Shown: positions 45,441 through 53,532, counted from the stretch's first letter. The stretch: 64,000 bases of DNA from Novosphingobium aureum (GCF_015865035.1 NZ_JADZGI010000001.1:1674001-1738000), one strand, 5' to 3'. A program made the numbers and translations. Notes: generated by a model from the letters alone, not told the origin.

Positions 45441-45474
45441 TCGAGGGGTCGATGAAAAACTTTCGATCCCTCGA
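45441..45474. other. Inverted repeat after the TIGR02300 gene
   Basis: TCGAGGGGTCGA and TCGATCCCTCGA pair over 12 positions with one wobble and a 10-base AT-rich loop. A-runs rather than T-runs follow on the plus strand, so this is not a terminator. It immediately precedes the candidate tRNA-Ala promoter. Confidence 0.5.
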
Positions 45475-45483
45475 AAAAAGTTC

Positions 45484-45512
45484 TTGCCAGTGCGAACAGC
45501 CTCCCCTAGATG
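45484..45512 (+). promoter_or_regulatory. Candidate promoter of tRNA-Ala
   Basis: TTGCCA (45484-45489) and TAGATG (45507-45512) with 17 bases between, about 77 bases ahead of the mature tRNA. The layout matches that found before tRNA-Val. Confidence 0.5.
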
Positions 45513-45550
45513 GCCCTCCACCGGACGGGGCGCTGCTCCAAACGGTAACA

Positions 45551-45578
45551 AAAACCGGCCTTCCCAGACCGGTTTTCT
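45551..45578 (+). terminator. Small hairpin with T-run before tRNA-Ala
   Basis: AAAACCGG and CCGGTTTT arms with a 10-base loop (45551-45576). It could end transcripts from the TIGR02300 gene. Because it lies between the candidate tRNA promoter and the tRNA, it might instead be part of the tRNA leader. Confidence 0.55.
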
Positions 45579-45588
45579 GAAATGGCAC

Positions 45589-45664
<76 letters not shown>

Positions 45665-45725
45665 TTTCAAACAGTTCGCTTCCTCTGGCAGTGAACTGAC
45701 AGATGAGTTTCGCGAGACAAGCGAT

Positions 45726-45761
45726 ACGCTGGCCGACGAGGTTTCGTCCGCCGGCGTTTTT
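45726..45761 (+). terminator. Intrinsic terminator 1 of a tandem pair after tRNA-Ala
   Basis: ACGCTGGC and GCCGGCGT form an 8-bp lower stem, then a C/C mismatch and a 5-bp upper stem GACGA/TCGTC with loop GGTT, followed by TTTTT. Confidence 0.88.
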
Positions 45762-45777
45762 CGTGTAATGTCCCGTC

Positions 45778-45813
45778 ACGCCGGTCAGCGAGTTTTCGCC
45801 CACCGGCGTTTTT
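45778..45813 (+). terminator. Intrinsic terminator 2 of a tandem pair, 37 bases before ffh
   Basis: ACGCCGGT and ACCGGCGT form an 8-bp lower stem, then a small internal loop and a 4-bp upper stem GCGA/TCGC with loop GTTT, followed by TTTTT. Its architecture is the same as that of the preceding hairpin, 52 bases earlier, and the two sequences align over most of their length. Confidence 0.88.
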
Positions 45814-45849
45814 GGCGTTCCGGCGCCCGAGTTGAGGAGTGAAGGCCTG

Positions 45850-47310
45850 ATGTTCGACAGTCTGTCCGATCGTCTTGGCGGTGTGTTCGACAAGCTGCGC
45901 GGACGTGGTGCTCTCAAGGAGCAGGACGTCCTCGATGCCATGCGCGAAGTGCGCATCGCGCTGCTCGAAGCCGACGTCGCCCTCCCGGTCGTGCGCCGCT
46001 TCGTCGATCAGGTCACCGAAAAGGCCGTGGGCCAGAACGTCCTGCGCTCGGTCACGCCGGGCCAGCAGGTCGTCAAGATCGTCAACGACGCGCTGATCGA
46101 GACGCTGGGCGGTGAGACCACCCCCGAGCTGGATCTCAACGCGGCACCGCCGGTCGTGATCATGATGGTCGGCCTGCAGGGCTCGGGCAAGACCACCAGC
46201 ACCGCCAAGATTTCCAAGCTGCTCAAGGACAAGCAGGGCAAGAAGGTCATGATGGCCTCGCTGGACGTCAATCGTCCGGCCGCCCAGGAGCAGCTCAAGG
46301 TCCTGGGTGAGCAGACCGGCGTCGCCACCCTGCCGATCATTGCCGGCCAGCAGCCGACCGAGATCGCCACGCGTGCGATGCAGGCCGCCAAGCTGCAGGC
46401 CGCCGACGTCCTCATGCTCGACACCGCGGGACGTCTCCACGTCGACGCGCAGCTGATGGACGAGATGAAGGCGGTCGCCGCGATCGCCAACCCGCGCGAG
46501 ACGCTGCTCGTCGTCGACTCGCTGACCGGTCAGGACGCGGTCAACGTCGCGCAGAGCTTTGCCGGCGAGGTCGATCTCACCGGTGTCGTGCTGACCCGCA
46601 TGGACGGCGATGCGCGCGGCGGTGCGGCGCTCTCGATGCGCGCGGTGACCGGCAAGCCGATCAAGTTCGCGGGCACCGGCGAGAAGATGGACGCCATCGA
46701 GGTGTTCCACCCGAGCCGCGTCGCCAACCGCATTCTCGGCATGGGCGACGTCGTCTCCCTCGTCGAGAAGGCGGCGGAAGCGGTCAAGGTCGAGGAAGCC
46801 GAAGCGCTCGCCAAGCGCATGGAGCAGGGCAAGTTCGACATGAACGACCTGCGCACCCAGCTCAAGCAGATGCAGAACATGGGCGGCCTCGGCATGCTGG
46901 CGGGCATGATGCCCGGCATGAAGAAGGCCAAGGCCGCGATGGCGCAGTCGGGCATGAACGACAAGGTGCTGGTGCACATGGATGCGATCATCGGTTCGAT
47001 GACGCCCAAGGAACGCGCCAACCCCGCGCTGCTCAATGCCAAGCGCAAGAAGCGTATCGCCAGCGGATCGGGCACCCAGGTCCAGGACGTCAACAAGCTG
47101 CTGAAAATGCACATGGAGATGTCCAAGGCGATGAAGCAGATCAAGAAGATGGGCGGGCTCAAGGGCCTGGCCGCGATGTTCGGCAAGGGCGGTCTCGATG
47201 CCGCGATGCCGGGCCTTGGCGGGCAGGGCCTCGGCGGCGGCGCTGCCGGTGGCCTTGGTGGCCTCGGTGGAGCCGGCGGCCCCGACCTCAGCAAGTTTCT
47301 GAAAAAGTAA
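45850..47310 (+). CDS. ffh: Signal recognition particle protein
   Basis: The 486-residue GTPase of the SRP, which with 4.5S RNA targets nascent membrane proteins to FtsY. N domain 1-85, then the G domain with VGLQGSGKTTSTAKIS (near 107), DVNRPAAQEQL, LDTAGRLHVD (near 190) and TRMDGDARGG (near 248). The Met-rich M domain runs from about 325 (MQNMGGLGMLAGMMPGMKKA), and the C terminus is a Gly-rich tail ending in SKFLKK. The ATG at 45850 has GAGGAGTGAAGG upstream. Two terminators precede it, so its promoter must be very close or transcription reads through. rpsP follows 38 bases on. Confidence 0.97.
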   Translation: MFDSLSDRLGGVFDKLRGRGALKEQDVLDAMREVRIALLEADVALPVVRRFVDQVTEKAVGQNVLRSVTPGQQVVKIVNDALIETLGGETTPELDLNAAPPVVIMMVGLQGSGKTTSTAKISKLLKDKQGKKVMMASLDVNRPAAQEQLKVLGEQTGVATLPIIAGQQPTEIATRAMQAAKLQAADVLMLDTAGRLHVDAQLMDEMKAVAAIANPRETLLVVDSLTGQDAVNVAQSFAGEVDLTGVVLTRMDGDARGGAALSMRAVTGKPIKFAGTGEKMDAIEVFHPSRVANRILGMGDVVSLVEKAAEAVKVEEAEALAKRMEQGKFDMNDLRTQLKQMQNMGGLGMLAGMMPGMKKAKAAMAQSGMNDKVLVHMDAIIGSMTPKERANPALLNAKRKKRIASGSGTQVQDVNKLLKMHMEMSKAMKQIKKMGGLKGLAAMFGKGGLDAAMPGLGGQGLGGGAAGGLGGLGGAGGPDLSKFLKK

Positions 47311-47348
47311 TTCCAAGCATTCGTAGAATTTAGAAGAAAGGTAACATC

Positions 47349-47777
47349 ATGGCAGTTTCGATCCGTCTCTCGCGCGGTGGCGCGAAGAAGCGCCCCTACT
47401 ACAAGATCGTCGTCGCCAACGCGACCGCACCGCGTGACGGCAAGTACCTCGAGCAGGTCGGCACCTACAACCCGCTGCTCGCCAAGGACGACGAGAACCG
47501 CGTCAAGCTCAACGCCGACCGCGTGAACTACTGGCTCGGCGTCGGCGCCCAGCCGACCGACCGCGTCGCCCGCATGCTCGACAAGGCCGGCATCAAGGAG
47601 CGCGCCGCGACCAACAACCCCAACAAGGGTGAGCCGGGCAAGAAGGCCAAGGACCGCGCCGAGGAGAAGGCAGAGAAGCTGCGCGAGGCCGAAGAGGCCG
47701 CCGCTGCTGCTGCTGCCGCTCCCGCCGAGGAAGCGCCTGCTGCCGAAGAGACCACCGAGGAATCGACCGAAGCCTAA
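47349..47777 (+). CDS. rpsP: 30S ribosomal protein S16 with acidic tail
   Basis: A 142-residue S16. The conserved core is residues 1-80 (MAVSIRLSRGGAKKRPYYKI and TYNPL), after which comes a long Lys/Glu/Ala-rich tail that most bacteria lack but that is common in alphaproteobacteria. It is in the ffh-rpsP-rimM-trmD-rplS operon with 18 bases to rimM. Confidence 0.96.
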   Translation: MAVSIRLSRGGAKKRPYYKIVVANATAPRDGKYLEQVGTYNPLLAKDDENRVKLNADRVNYWLGVGAQPTDRVARMLDKAGIKERAATNNPNKGEPGKKAKDRAEEKAEKLREAEEAAAAAAAAPAEEAPAAEETTEESTEA

Positions 47778-47795
47778 GCCTCGGGATTTCACGGC

Positions 47796-48308
47796 ATGGC
47801 AAACGACAAGCCTGTCACGCTCGCCGCCATCGCTGGCGCGCACGGCGTGACGGGCGAAGTCCGGCTCAAGCTGTTCGGTGAAGGCGTGGTGGCGCTCAAG
47901 CGCTACCGCGCCTTCAACGATTCGGCCCTGACGCTCAAGAAGCTCAAGGACGACGGCAAGGGCGGGGCTATCGCCCGCTTCGAGGAAGTGACCGACCGCA
48001 CCGCGGCCGAGAAGCTTCGCGGTACCGTGCTCACCGTGCCGCGGGCAGAGATGCCCGCGCTGGAAGAGGGCGAGTACTACCACGCAGACCTGCTGGGCCT
48101 GCCCGCCGTCTCGGACGAGGGCGAGGCGCTCGGCACCGTCATCGCGGTCGAGAATTTCGGCGCAGGCGACGTGCTCGAGATAGAGCGCGCAGAGAAGGAC
48201 GAGAAGGGCCGCGCGCAGCGCTTCATGGTCCCGATGACGCAAGCTGCCGTGCCCGAATGGGATGGCGAGAAGCTGGTCGTTGCCGCTGCCTTCGCGCAGC
48301 AGGACTGA
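47796..48308 (+). CDS. rimM: Ribosome maturation factor
   Basis: A 170-residue 30S maturation factor that binds S19 and helps form the 3' domain of 16S rRNA. The RimM N-terminal barrel starts VTLAAIAGAHGVTGEVRLKLF, and the PRC-barrel part has EYYHADLLGLPAV near 88 and VLEIERA; the end is FMVPMTQAAVPEWD. It is followed immediately by a small membrane gene instead of trmD. Confidence 0.93.
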   Translation: MANDKPVTLAAIAGAHGVTGEVRLKLFGEGVVALKRYRAFNDSALTLKKLKDDGKGGAIARFEEVTDRTAAEKLRGTVLTVPRAEMPALEEGEYYHADLLGLPAVSDEGEALGTVIAVENFGAGDVLEIERAEKDEKGRAQRFMVPMTQAAVPEWDGEKLVVAAAFAQQD

Positions 48309-48312
48309 TGCC

Positions 48313-48645
48313 TTGTCGTTCCTGATCGGGCTGGCGTTCATTGCCGGCATGGCCTCGTTGTCCGGGGTCTTTTCTGCCGTGGTGCTTCACCGCGCGCTGC
48401 GCGTCCCGGCAGGGGCATGGCTGCTCGCGGCATCCTCACTGCTGGGCGGTGCAATGGCGACGCTGGCGATGCTGACCGTGTTTTCGATCAGCGATGCGGC
48501 GATGGAGCAAGCGCTCGTCGTCATCCTTATCTATTACCTGATCGCCTGGGGGCTGGGCTTTCCGGCCTGCTTCATGCTCGTGCGCCGCTATCGCCGCGAG
48601 GCGGGGCGCAAACCCGGCGGTGACGTGACCGCCGTTTTCGAATAG
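48313..48645 (+). CDS. Small membrane protein between rimM and trmD (TTG start)
   Basis: A 110-residue hypothetical protein with three hydrophobic segments: SFLIGLAFIAGMASLSGVF, AWLLAASSLLGGAMATLAML and LVVILIYYLIAWGLGFPA, then a basic end RRYRREAGRKPGG. No ATG or GTG is in frame at the right place; the TTG at 48313, 4 bases after the rimM stop, is the best start. It is packed between rimM and trmD (10 bases to trmD), so it is translated with them. No family is recognised. Confidence 0.6.
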   Translation: MSFLIGLAFIAGMASLSGVFSAVVLHRALRVPAGAWLLAASSLLGGAMATLAMLTVFSISDAAMEQALVVILIYYLIAWGLGFPACFMLVRRYRREAGRKPGGDVTAVFE

Positions 48646-48655
48646 GGCGCCGCCC

Positions 48656-49393
48656 ATGACCTTCGCCGCAACCGTCCTCACCCTTTATCCCGACATGTTC
48701 CCCGGGCCTCTCGGCATCAGCCTTGCCGGGCGCGCGCTCGAGCGAGGGGACTGGTCGATGGACGCGGTGCAGATCCGCGACTTCGCGAAGGACAAGCACC
48801 GCACCGTCGACGATACGCCCGCTGGCGGCGGGGCAGGGATGGTACTCAAGGCCGACGTTCTCGCCAGCGCCATCGACCATGCCCGCAGCACCAATCCCGG
48901 CGCCCCGGTGCTGGCGATGACCCCGCGCGGCAAGCCGATCTCGCAGGCGCGCATCCGCGAGCTTGCGGCAGGGCCCGGCGCGATCCTTCTGTGTGGCCGT
49001 TTCGAGGGTTTCGACGAGCGCATCTTCGAGGGACGCGATGTCGAGGAAGTCTCGGTCGGCGACATCGTGCTTTCGGGCGGTGAATGCGCTGCGCTGATGG
49101 TACTCGATGCTTGCATTCGCCTGCTTCCCGGCGTAATGGGCGCGGCTTCCAGCGGGACCGAGGAATCGTTCGAGGACGGCCTTCTCGAGTACCCGCACTA
49201 TACCCGACCCGTCGAATGGGAAGGGCGCACGATCCCTGAAGTGCTGCGATCGGGGGATCATGCGAAGATCGCGGCCTGGCGGAAACGGCAGGCAGAAGAT
49301 CACACACGGTCACGCAGGCCGGACCTTTGGGAGCGTCATGTCGACGCTCGGGACCAGTCTGCCTCTGGCGCGCGGCACAGTACGAAGGACTAG
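48656..49393 (+). CDS. trmD: tRNA (guanine37-N1)-methyltransferase
   Basis: A 245-residue SPOUT methyltransferase that makes m1G37 in tRNAs and prevents frameshifting. The knot region shows LTLYPDMFPGPLG (near 10), DDTPAGGGAGMVLK (near 52), ILLCGRFEGFDERI (near 110) and SVGDIVLSGGECAALM (near 132). The C-terminal domain has LEYPHYTRP. It starts at ATG 48656 and ends 4 bases before rplS. Confidence 0.95.
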   Translation: MTFAATVLTLYPDMFPGPLGISLAGRALERGDWSMDAVQIRDFAKDKHRTVDDTPAGGGAGMVLKADVLASAIDHARSTNPGAPVLAMTPRGKPISQARIRELAAGPGAILLCGRFEGFDERIFEGRDVEEVSVGDIVLSGGECAALMVLDACIRLLPGVMGAASSGTEESFEDGLLEYPHYTRPVEWEGRTIPEVLRSGDHAKIAAWRKRQAEDHTRSRRPDLWERHVDARDQSASGARHSTKD

Positions 49394-49397
49394 GTTC

Positions 49398-49772
49398 ATG
49401 AACCTGATTCAGCAGATCGAGGCCGAGGAAATTGCCAAGGCCGCCAAGGATATTCCCGAGTTCCGTCCGGGCGACACCGTCCGCGTCGGCGTGAAGGTGG
49501 TTGAAGGCACCCGCACCCGTGTCCAGAACTTCGAAGGCGTGTGCATCGCGCGTTCGAACCGCGGCATGGGCTCGAACTTCACCGTCCGCAAGATCAGCTT
49601 CGGTGAAGGCGTGGAGCGTGTTTTCCCGATCTACTCGCCCAACATCGATTCCATCACTGTCGTGCGTCGCGGTATCGTGCGTCGCGCCAAGCTGTACTAC
49701 CTGCGTGGTCGTACCGGCAAGCGCGCCCGCATCGCCGAGCGTCGCGACGTGCGCACCGGCGCCGAGGGTTGA
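49398..49772 (+). CDS. rplS: 50S ribosomal protein L19
   Basis: A 124-residue ribosomal protein at the 30S-50S interface. IPEFRPGDTVRVGVKVVEG near 18, GVCIARSNRGMGSNFTVRK near 48, ERVFPIYSP and KLYYLRGRTGKRARI are standard. The ATG at 49398 lies 4 bases after trmD; the operon ends with a terminator 38 bases downstream. Confidence 0.96.
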   Translation: MNLIQQIEAEEIAKAAKDIPEFRPGDTVRVGVKVVEGTRTRVQNFEGVCIARSNRGMGSNFTVRKISFGEGVERVFPIYSPNIDSITVVRRGIVRRAKLYYLRGRTGKRARIAERRDVRTGAEG

Positions 49773-49810
49773 TCCTCGCGCGCTGACCCGGTCTCGCCGG
49801 GTTCTGGAAG

Positions 49811-49838
49811 GGCGGTTCGGCAACGAACCGCCTTTTTT
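49811..49838 (+). terminator. Intrinsic terminator of the rpsP-rplS operon
   Basis: GGCGGTTCG and CGAACCGCC arms with a GCAA tetraloop and six T residues. Confidence 0.94.
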
Positions 49839-50100
49839 GTCTCGACTGTCCACGCAAACTGTGCTGCCTTCCGTCGCTCCGCCGGAACCGAGGCTTTCTC
49901 GCTCCGGGGACTGGAGTATGGGGGACAGCTGGAGAAGGCACAGGCGGGGGACGCCTTTCGGGCCAAGCCACATCGAGAGGGATTCGCCGTGGGCGGCATT
50001 TGCCCTCCACGCACGGCGCATGTTGCGCTGCACAATCGGTCGGGATGCGCAAAGTAGCGGAAAAACACGTTAAACTGCGGGTTTCTGGGTGGTTTAGGCT
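49839..50100. other. Long intergenic stretch without a supported gene
   Basis: About 260 bases between the rplS terminator and the HU promoter region. Frames on both strands are arginine/serine-rich noise. I looked for 4.5S, 6S and RNase P RNA signatures and saw none. It may hold promoter and regulatory sequence only, or an unrecognised small RNA. Confidence 0.3.
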
Positions 50101-50129
50101 TTGACAGCGCCACCAAAAACCGCTCAATT
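50101..50129 (+). promoter_or_regulatory. Candidate HU gene promoter
   Basis: A perfect -35 hexamer TTGACA (50101-50106) with a weak -10 (TCAATT) 17 bases on, 76 bases before the ATG. Confidence 0.4.
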
Positions 50130-50205
50130 CCGTCGCATTCCGGAGGCGAATCCAGACAGTTTCCCATCACATCCTGATTCACAGAAAGGTTAGGGGGTTC
50201 CCATA

Positions 50206-50478
50206 ATGAACAAGAACGATCTCATCAGCGCCGTCGCAGAGACCAGCGGCCTTACCCGCAACGACGCGACCAAGGCCGTTGAAGGCGTGTTCGACGCCAT
50301 CACCGGCGCGCTGAAGAAGGGCGACGAAGTGCGCCTCGTCGGCTTCGGCACCTTCTCGGTCGCCAGCCGCAAGGCCTCGACCGGCCGCAACCCGCGCACC
50401 GGCGAGCCGATGGAAATCAAGGCTTCCTCGCAGCCCAAGTTCAAGGCCGGCAAGGGCCTCAAGGACGCCGTCAACTAA
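50206..50478 (+). CDS. hup: DNA-binding protein HU
   Basis: A 90-residue histone-like protein that bends and compacts DNA as a dimer. MNKNDLISAVAETSGLTRND starts the helical body, FGTFSVASRKASTGRNPRTG carries the flexible arm with the GRNP signature, and the end is KAGKGLKDAVN. It is an HU rather than an IHF by length and arm. AGGTTAGGGGG precedes the ATG. Transcription is single-gene with a terminator. Confidence 0.96.
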   Translation: MNKNDLISAVAETSGLTRNDATKAVEGVFDAITGALKKGDEVRLVGFGTFSVASRKASTGRNPRTGEPMEIKASSQPKFKAGKGLKDAVN

Positions 50479-50519
50479 GATTGACGCAAGGCCCGTAACG
50501 CCTCACGGGCCTCAGGATC

Positions 50520-50555
50520 ACGCCGCGTCGACCATCAGGTCGGCGCGGCGTTTTT
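50520..50555 (+). terminator. Intrinsic terminator of the HU gene
   Basis: ACGCCGCG(TCGACC) and (GGTCGG)CGCGGCGT arms around ATCA, then TTTTT. A smaller GCCCGT/ACGGGC hairpin precedes it at 50491-50510. Confidence 0.9.
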
Positions 50556-50611
50556 CGTTGGTGGCGGCGCGAATTGCATCTGCGGGGCAGGGCGCGTCCA
50601 CGCGCTCAGGC

Positions 50612-50656
50612 AGAGAAAAAGGCCCCGGCACTACGCGAAGGAAGTACCGGGGCCTT
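50612..50656 (-). terminator. Intrinsic terminator of the lipoprotein gene
   Basis: AAGGCCCCGG and CCGGGGCCTT arms on the minus strand, followed by TTTTTCTCTG. It lies 40 bases beyond the stop of the lipoprotein gene and faces the HU terminator. Confidence 0.85.
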
Positions 50657-50695
50657 ATCGAAGCCGGGGACAGGGCTCGCCGAGCCGCGCGCTGG

Positions 50696-51544
50696 TCAGT
50701 CGGCGAGCCGGATCAACGCGGTCGGTGCGGCCGGGCTGCGCGGGTTCACCGGCCAGGCGAGGACCGAGCGCTCGCTGCCTTCGACCGTGACCCGGCGTGC
50801 GCCCTCATCGGTGTTGTTGGCGAGGATGGTACCGTCGGTGATGACCCGGAAAGTGCCTTGCGCAGTTGCCGAGTTGCCGCCGTCGCTGCCCGACTTGGCC
50901 ATGCCGGCCATCATCCCTGCCATGCTCGCCGAACTGTCCTCGGGACCGAAGCCGGGAGCGTTGATGCGTACCGTTCCGTCATCGCGCACCGTCACCTGGA
51001 CGAAGGCATTGGCGAGCGGGAAGCCCTCGAGGGTCGGGAAAGTGAAGTCGCGGTCGAGGCGCGAGGTCACCGCGAACTCGACGTCGAAGGTGCCGTTGCC
51101 CTTGTATTCGGCGCGCTTCCACCCGGCCTGACGGGACAGCTTCTCGGCCAGCGCCGAGCCCGACGCCGGGTCGCTGGGGTCGATGCCGCCGAGCATGACC
51201 TGCGCTGCCTGCGCAGCCTCGCGGTTGTCCCTTGCCTGCGCGCGCTCCCAGGTCGCCCGCTGCGTTGCCAGTTCGGCCTCGCTGCAGGCACGTTCCGAGA
51301 TGCCGTCGGCTTCGAGGCAGGGCTCCGCCTCGAAAGCCTGATCCGCCTTTTTTGCCGCTTCCATCATCGGGACCAGCACGATCTCTCCGAGGTAGTGGAA
51401 GGTGAACGTGCGGTCGGCGTTGACCTCGAGCTGCGAGGAGAAGCGCCCCGGCGTGAAGATGCAGGCCGAGACCAGCAAAGCCAGACCTGTCAGTGTCACC
51501 GCCGCGAGTGCACGCGCGCTCTTGCGCGAAGTCATTTTCTGCAT
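50696..51544 (-). CDS. Predicted lipoprotein of unknown function
   Basis: A 282-residue exported protein. Residues 1-28 give a lipoprotein signal, ARALAAVTLTGLALLVSAC, with the lipidated Cys in VSAC. It continues FTPGRFSSQLEVNADRTFTF, then an acidic-helical stretch with two Cys (EPCLEADGISERACSEAEL), then a beta-rich part FDVEFAVTSRLDRDFTFPTL and NAFVQVTVRDDGTVRINAPG. No family is recognised. I prefer ATG 51544 because AAGGGGGA is 10 bases upstream; ATG 51535 would drop three residues. It is 34 bases downstream of rlmB on the same strand. Confidence 0.78.
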   Translation of the reverse strand: MQKMTSRKSARALAAVTLTGLALLVSACIFTPGRFSSQLEVNADRTFTFHYLGEIVLVPMMEAAKKADQAFEAEPCLEADGISERACSEAELATQRATWERAQARDNREAAQAAQVMLGGIDPSDPASGSALAEKLSRQAGWKRAEYKGNGTFDVEFAVTSRLDRDFTFPTLEGFPLANAFVQVTVRDDGTVRINAPGFGPEDSSASMAGMMAGMAKSGSDGGNSATAQGTFRVITDGTILANNTDEGARRVTVEGSERSVLAWPVNPRSPAAPTALIRLAD

Positions 51545-51578
51545 GGTCTCGGTTTCCCCCTTGTTGCGCATCGGTCTG

Positions 51579-52409
51579 TCAGCGCGTCGCCGCAGCGTAG
51601 AGTGCGATGGCGGCTGCGTTGCTGACGTTGAGGCTCTCCATCGCCTCGCTGATCGGCAGCTTGGCGATCGCGTCGCAGTGCTGGACGATGTTGTGGCGCA
51701 TGCCATCGCCCTCGGCGCCGAGGACCAGTGCCACGGGACCGGAGGGCAGGGCCTCGGCCAGCGTGCCCTGTGCCTCGCCGTCGAGGCCAATGCGCCAGTA
51801 ACCCGCCTCGGCGATTTCCTCGAGCGCGCGGGCAAGGTTCACCACGCGCACCCAGGGCAGCACCTCGAGCGCGCCCGAGGCCGACTTGGCGAGCGTGCCC
51901 GATTCGGGCGGGGCATGGCGATCCTGCGTCACGATGCAGCAGGCGTTGAAGGCCGCAGCCGAACGCATGATCGCGCCGACGTTATGCGGATCGGTCACCT
52001 GGTCGAGCACGATCACCGGGCGGGCCGGGTCGTTGTCGAGCACGTCGGAGAGGAAGATGTCGTCGAGCGGCTCGCATTCGAGAACCAGCCCCTGATGCGG
52101 TGCATCGCGGGCGACGAGGCGTGCGAGATCGGCAACGTCTGCCCATTCGACGTTGAAATCGCTCGGGAGTTCTCCGTCGAGCGATTCGACGCCTTCACGA
52201 GTCGCCCACAATTTACGATGCGAGCGATTCGGATTCTTGAGTGCGGCCTCGACCGCGTGGCGTCCCCATAGCCGAGTCATGCCCGAGGTGCCGCGACCCG
52301 AGCCGCGCCCGTTTTTCATGCGTCCGGCCCGTCCACGCAGGGCTTTTCCGCGCTTACCCGCAGGCTGGCCGCCACTTTCGTCGTTGTTGCCCTGGCCGCG
52401 CTTGCTCAT
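51579..52409 (-). CDS. rlmB: 23S rRNA (guanosine2251-2'-O)-methyltransferase
   Basis: A 276-residue SpoU/TrmH-family methyltransferase. Residues 1-43 are a basic, Gly/Arg-rich extension. The substrate-binding domain starts LWGRHAVEAALKNPNR (near 48), and the knotted SPOUT part has VIVLDQVTDPHNVGAIMRSA (near 133), ALVLGAEGDGMR (near 230) and LPISEAMESLNVSNAAAIALY, the three family motifs. ATG at 52409 with a weak ribosome site. It is divergent from tRNA-Tyr, an arrangement common among sphingomonads. Confidence 0.93.
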   Translation of the reverse strand: MSKRGQGNNDESGGQPAGKRGKALRGRAGRMKNGRGSGRGTSGMTRLWGRHAVEAALKNPNRSHRKLWATREGVESLDGELPSDFNVEWADVADLARLVARDAPHQGLVLECEPLDDIFLSDVLDNDPARPVIVLDQVTDPHNVGAIMRSAAAFNACCIVTQDRHAPPESGTLAKSASGALEVLPWVRVVNLARALEEIAEAGYWRIGLDGEAQGTLAEALPSGPVALVLGAEGDGMRHNIVQHCDAIAKLPISEAMESLNVSNAAAIALYAAATR

Positions 52410-52572
52410 GAAATTATCCTCGAAATGAAAAAACTTTGCCGCTCCTGCCAGTGAGGCTGTTGACAGGCAAGGCTCACTTCGGCAAAGGCGCGGCTCCTCG
52501 GCAACGGGGTCCGGTTTCGGGCCCTCACCAACGGGACTTTTCCTCGGAAAATCCCAAGCCAGTGACTGGTGT

Positions 52573-52658
52573 GGACAGGTGGCCGAGTGGTTAAAGGCAG
52601 CAGACTGTAAATCTGCCCGCGCAAGCGTACGTTGGTTCGAATCCAGCCCTGTCCACCA
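52573..52658 (+). tRNA. tRNA-Tyr (anticodon GTA)
   Basis: An 86-base class II tRNA with a long variable arm (CCGCGCAAGCGT region). Acceptor GGACAGG/CCTGTCC, anticodon arm GCAGA/TCTGC around CTGTAAA, T arm with GTTCGAATCC, encoded CCA. A TTGACA hexamer at 52460 is the nearest -35-like sequence. Confidence 0.96.
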
Positions 52659-52782
52659 CCAGTAACTCTCCTCTCTTACACGAGGTTCACGGCCCCCGAA
52701 GGGGTGTGGACCGAAGCGCAAACCGGAACTGTCCGGGGCCGCCGGCATTGCGGTTGGTGTGCGCACTCTCTAGAGGAAAGTT

Positions 52783-53532
52783 ATGCCCGGAGACATTCTC
52801 GATAATCAGGGTCGCGGCGAAGTGTCGTGGCAGTGGCCCTCCATTCACCCCGAAGGCCGCAAGTTCGGCGCCATAGCCGGTGTCGTCGCACTGGGCGTGT
52901 GGGTCCTGCTCGGACCCTGGTTCGGATGGCCGCTCGCGGTCCTGACCTTGTGCGTGCTGGCGTTCTTCCGCGACCCCGTGCGCGTTACGCCGCAGGACGA
53001 ACGCAGCATCATCGCGCCCGCCGACGGTCTCGTCACGCTCATCCAGAAGGTCTCGCCCCCGCGCGAGCTGACCGTCGACGATGGCAGCGGCCGCCCGCCC
53101 ATGTCGAGCGAGCCGGTGACGCGCATCTCGATCTTCATGAGCGTGTTCGACGTGCACATCAATCGCGCGCCGATCGGTGGCTCTGTGCGCCGGGTGATCT
53201 ACATTCCCGGGCGCTTCGTGAATGCCGACCTCGACAAGGCGAGCGAGGAAAACGAACGCCAGCACATCCTGATCGAGCGTGGCGACGGCCTGCGCATCTG
53301 CTTCACCCAGATCGCGGGTCTTGTCGCCCGTCGCATCGTTCCCTTCGTCAAGCCCGGTGACATCCTCGCCGCCGGTCAGCGCGTGGGCCTGATCCGTTTC
53401 GGCAGCCGCGTCGATGTCTACCTGCCTGCGGGTACCGAGCCGCGCGTGCTGATGGGCCAGAAAATCGTTGCCGGCGAGACCGTGCTCGCTGAAGTCGCCG
53501 CTGCGCCTGCAATTGAGGGCATCGCCCAGTGA
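52783..53532 (+). CDS. psd: Phosphatidylserine decarboxylase
   Basis: A 249-residue proenzyme that makes phosphatidylethanolamine. Two hydrophobic stretches near 30-65 anchor it to the inner membrane (FGAIAGVVALGVWVLL and LAVLTLCVLAFFRDP). PADGLVTLI, FMSVFDVHINRAP (near 125) and the self-processing Gly-Ser in GLIRFGSRVDVYLP (near 207) define the short, archaetidylserine-type subfamily; cleavage there creates the pyruvoyl group. It overlaps pssA by 4 bases (GTGA), so the two lipid enzymes are coupled. Confidence 0.94.
   Translation: MPGDILDNQGRGEVSWQWPSIHPEGRKFGAIAGVVALGVWVLLGPWFGWPLAVLTLCVLAFFRDPVRVTPQDERSIIAPADGLVTLIQKVSPPRELTVDDGSGRPPMSSEPVTRISIFMSVFDVHINRAPIGGSVRRVIYIPGRFVNADLDKASEENERQHILIERGDGLRICFTQIAGLVARRIVPFVKPGDILAAGQRVGLIRFGSRVDVYLPAGTEPRVLMGQKIVAGETVLAEVAAAPAIEGIAQ

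Noticed and set aside
45441..45474. Intrinsic terminator of the TIGR02300 gene
   Set aside because: The hairpin is followed by A residues on the coding strand and preceded, not followed, by T residues on the other.
49839..50100. 4.5S, 6S or RNase P RNA gene
   Set aside because: None of the conserved cores of these RNAs could be found on either strand.
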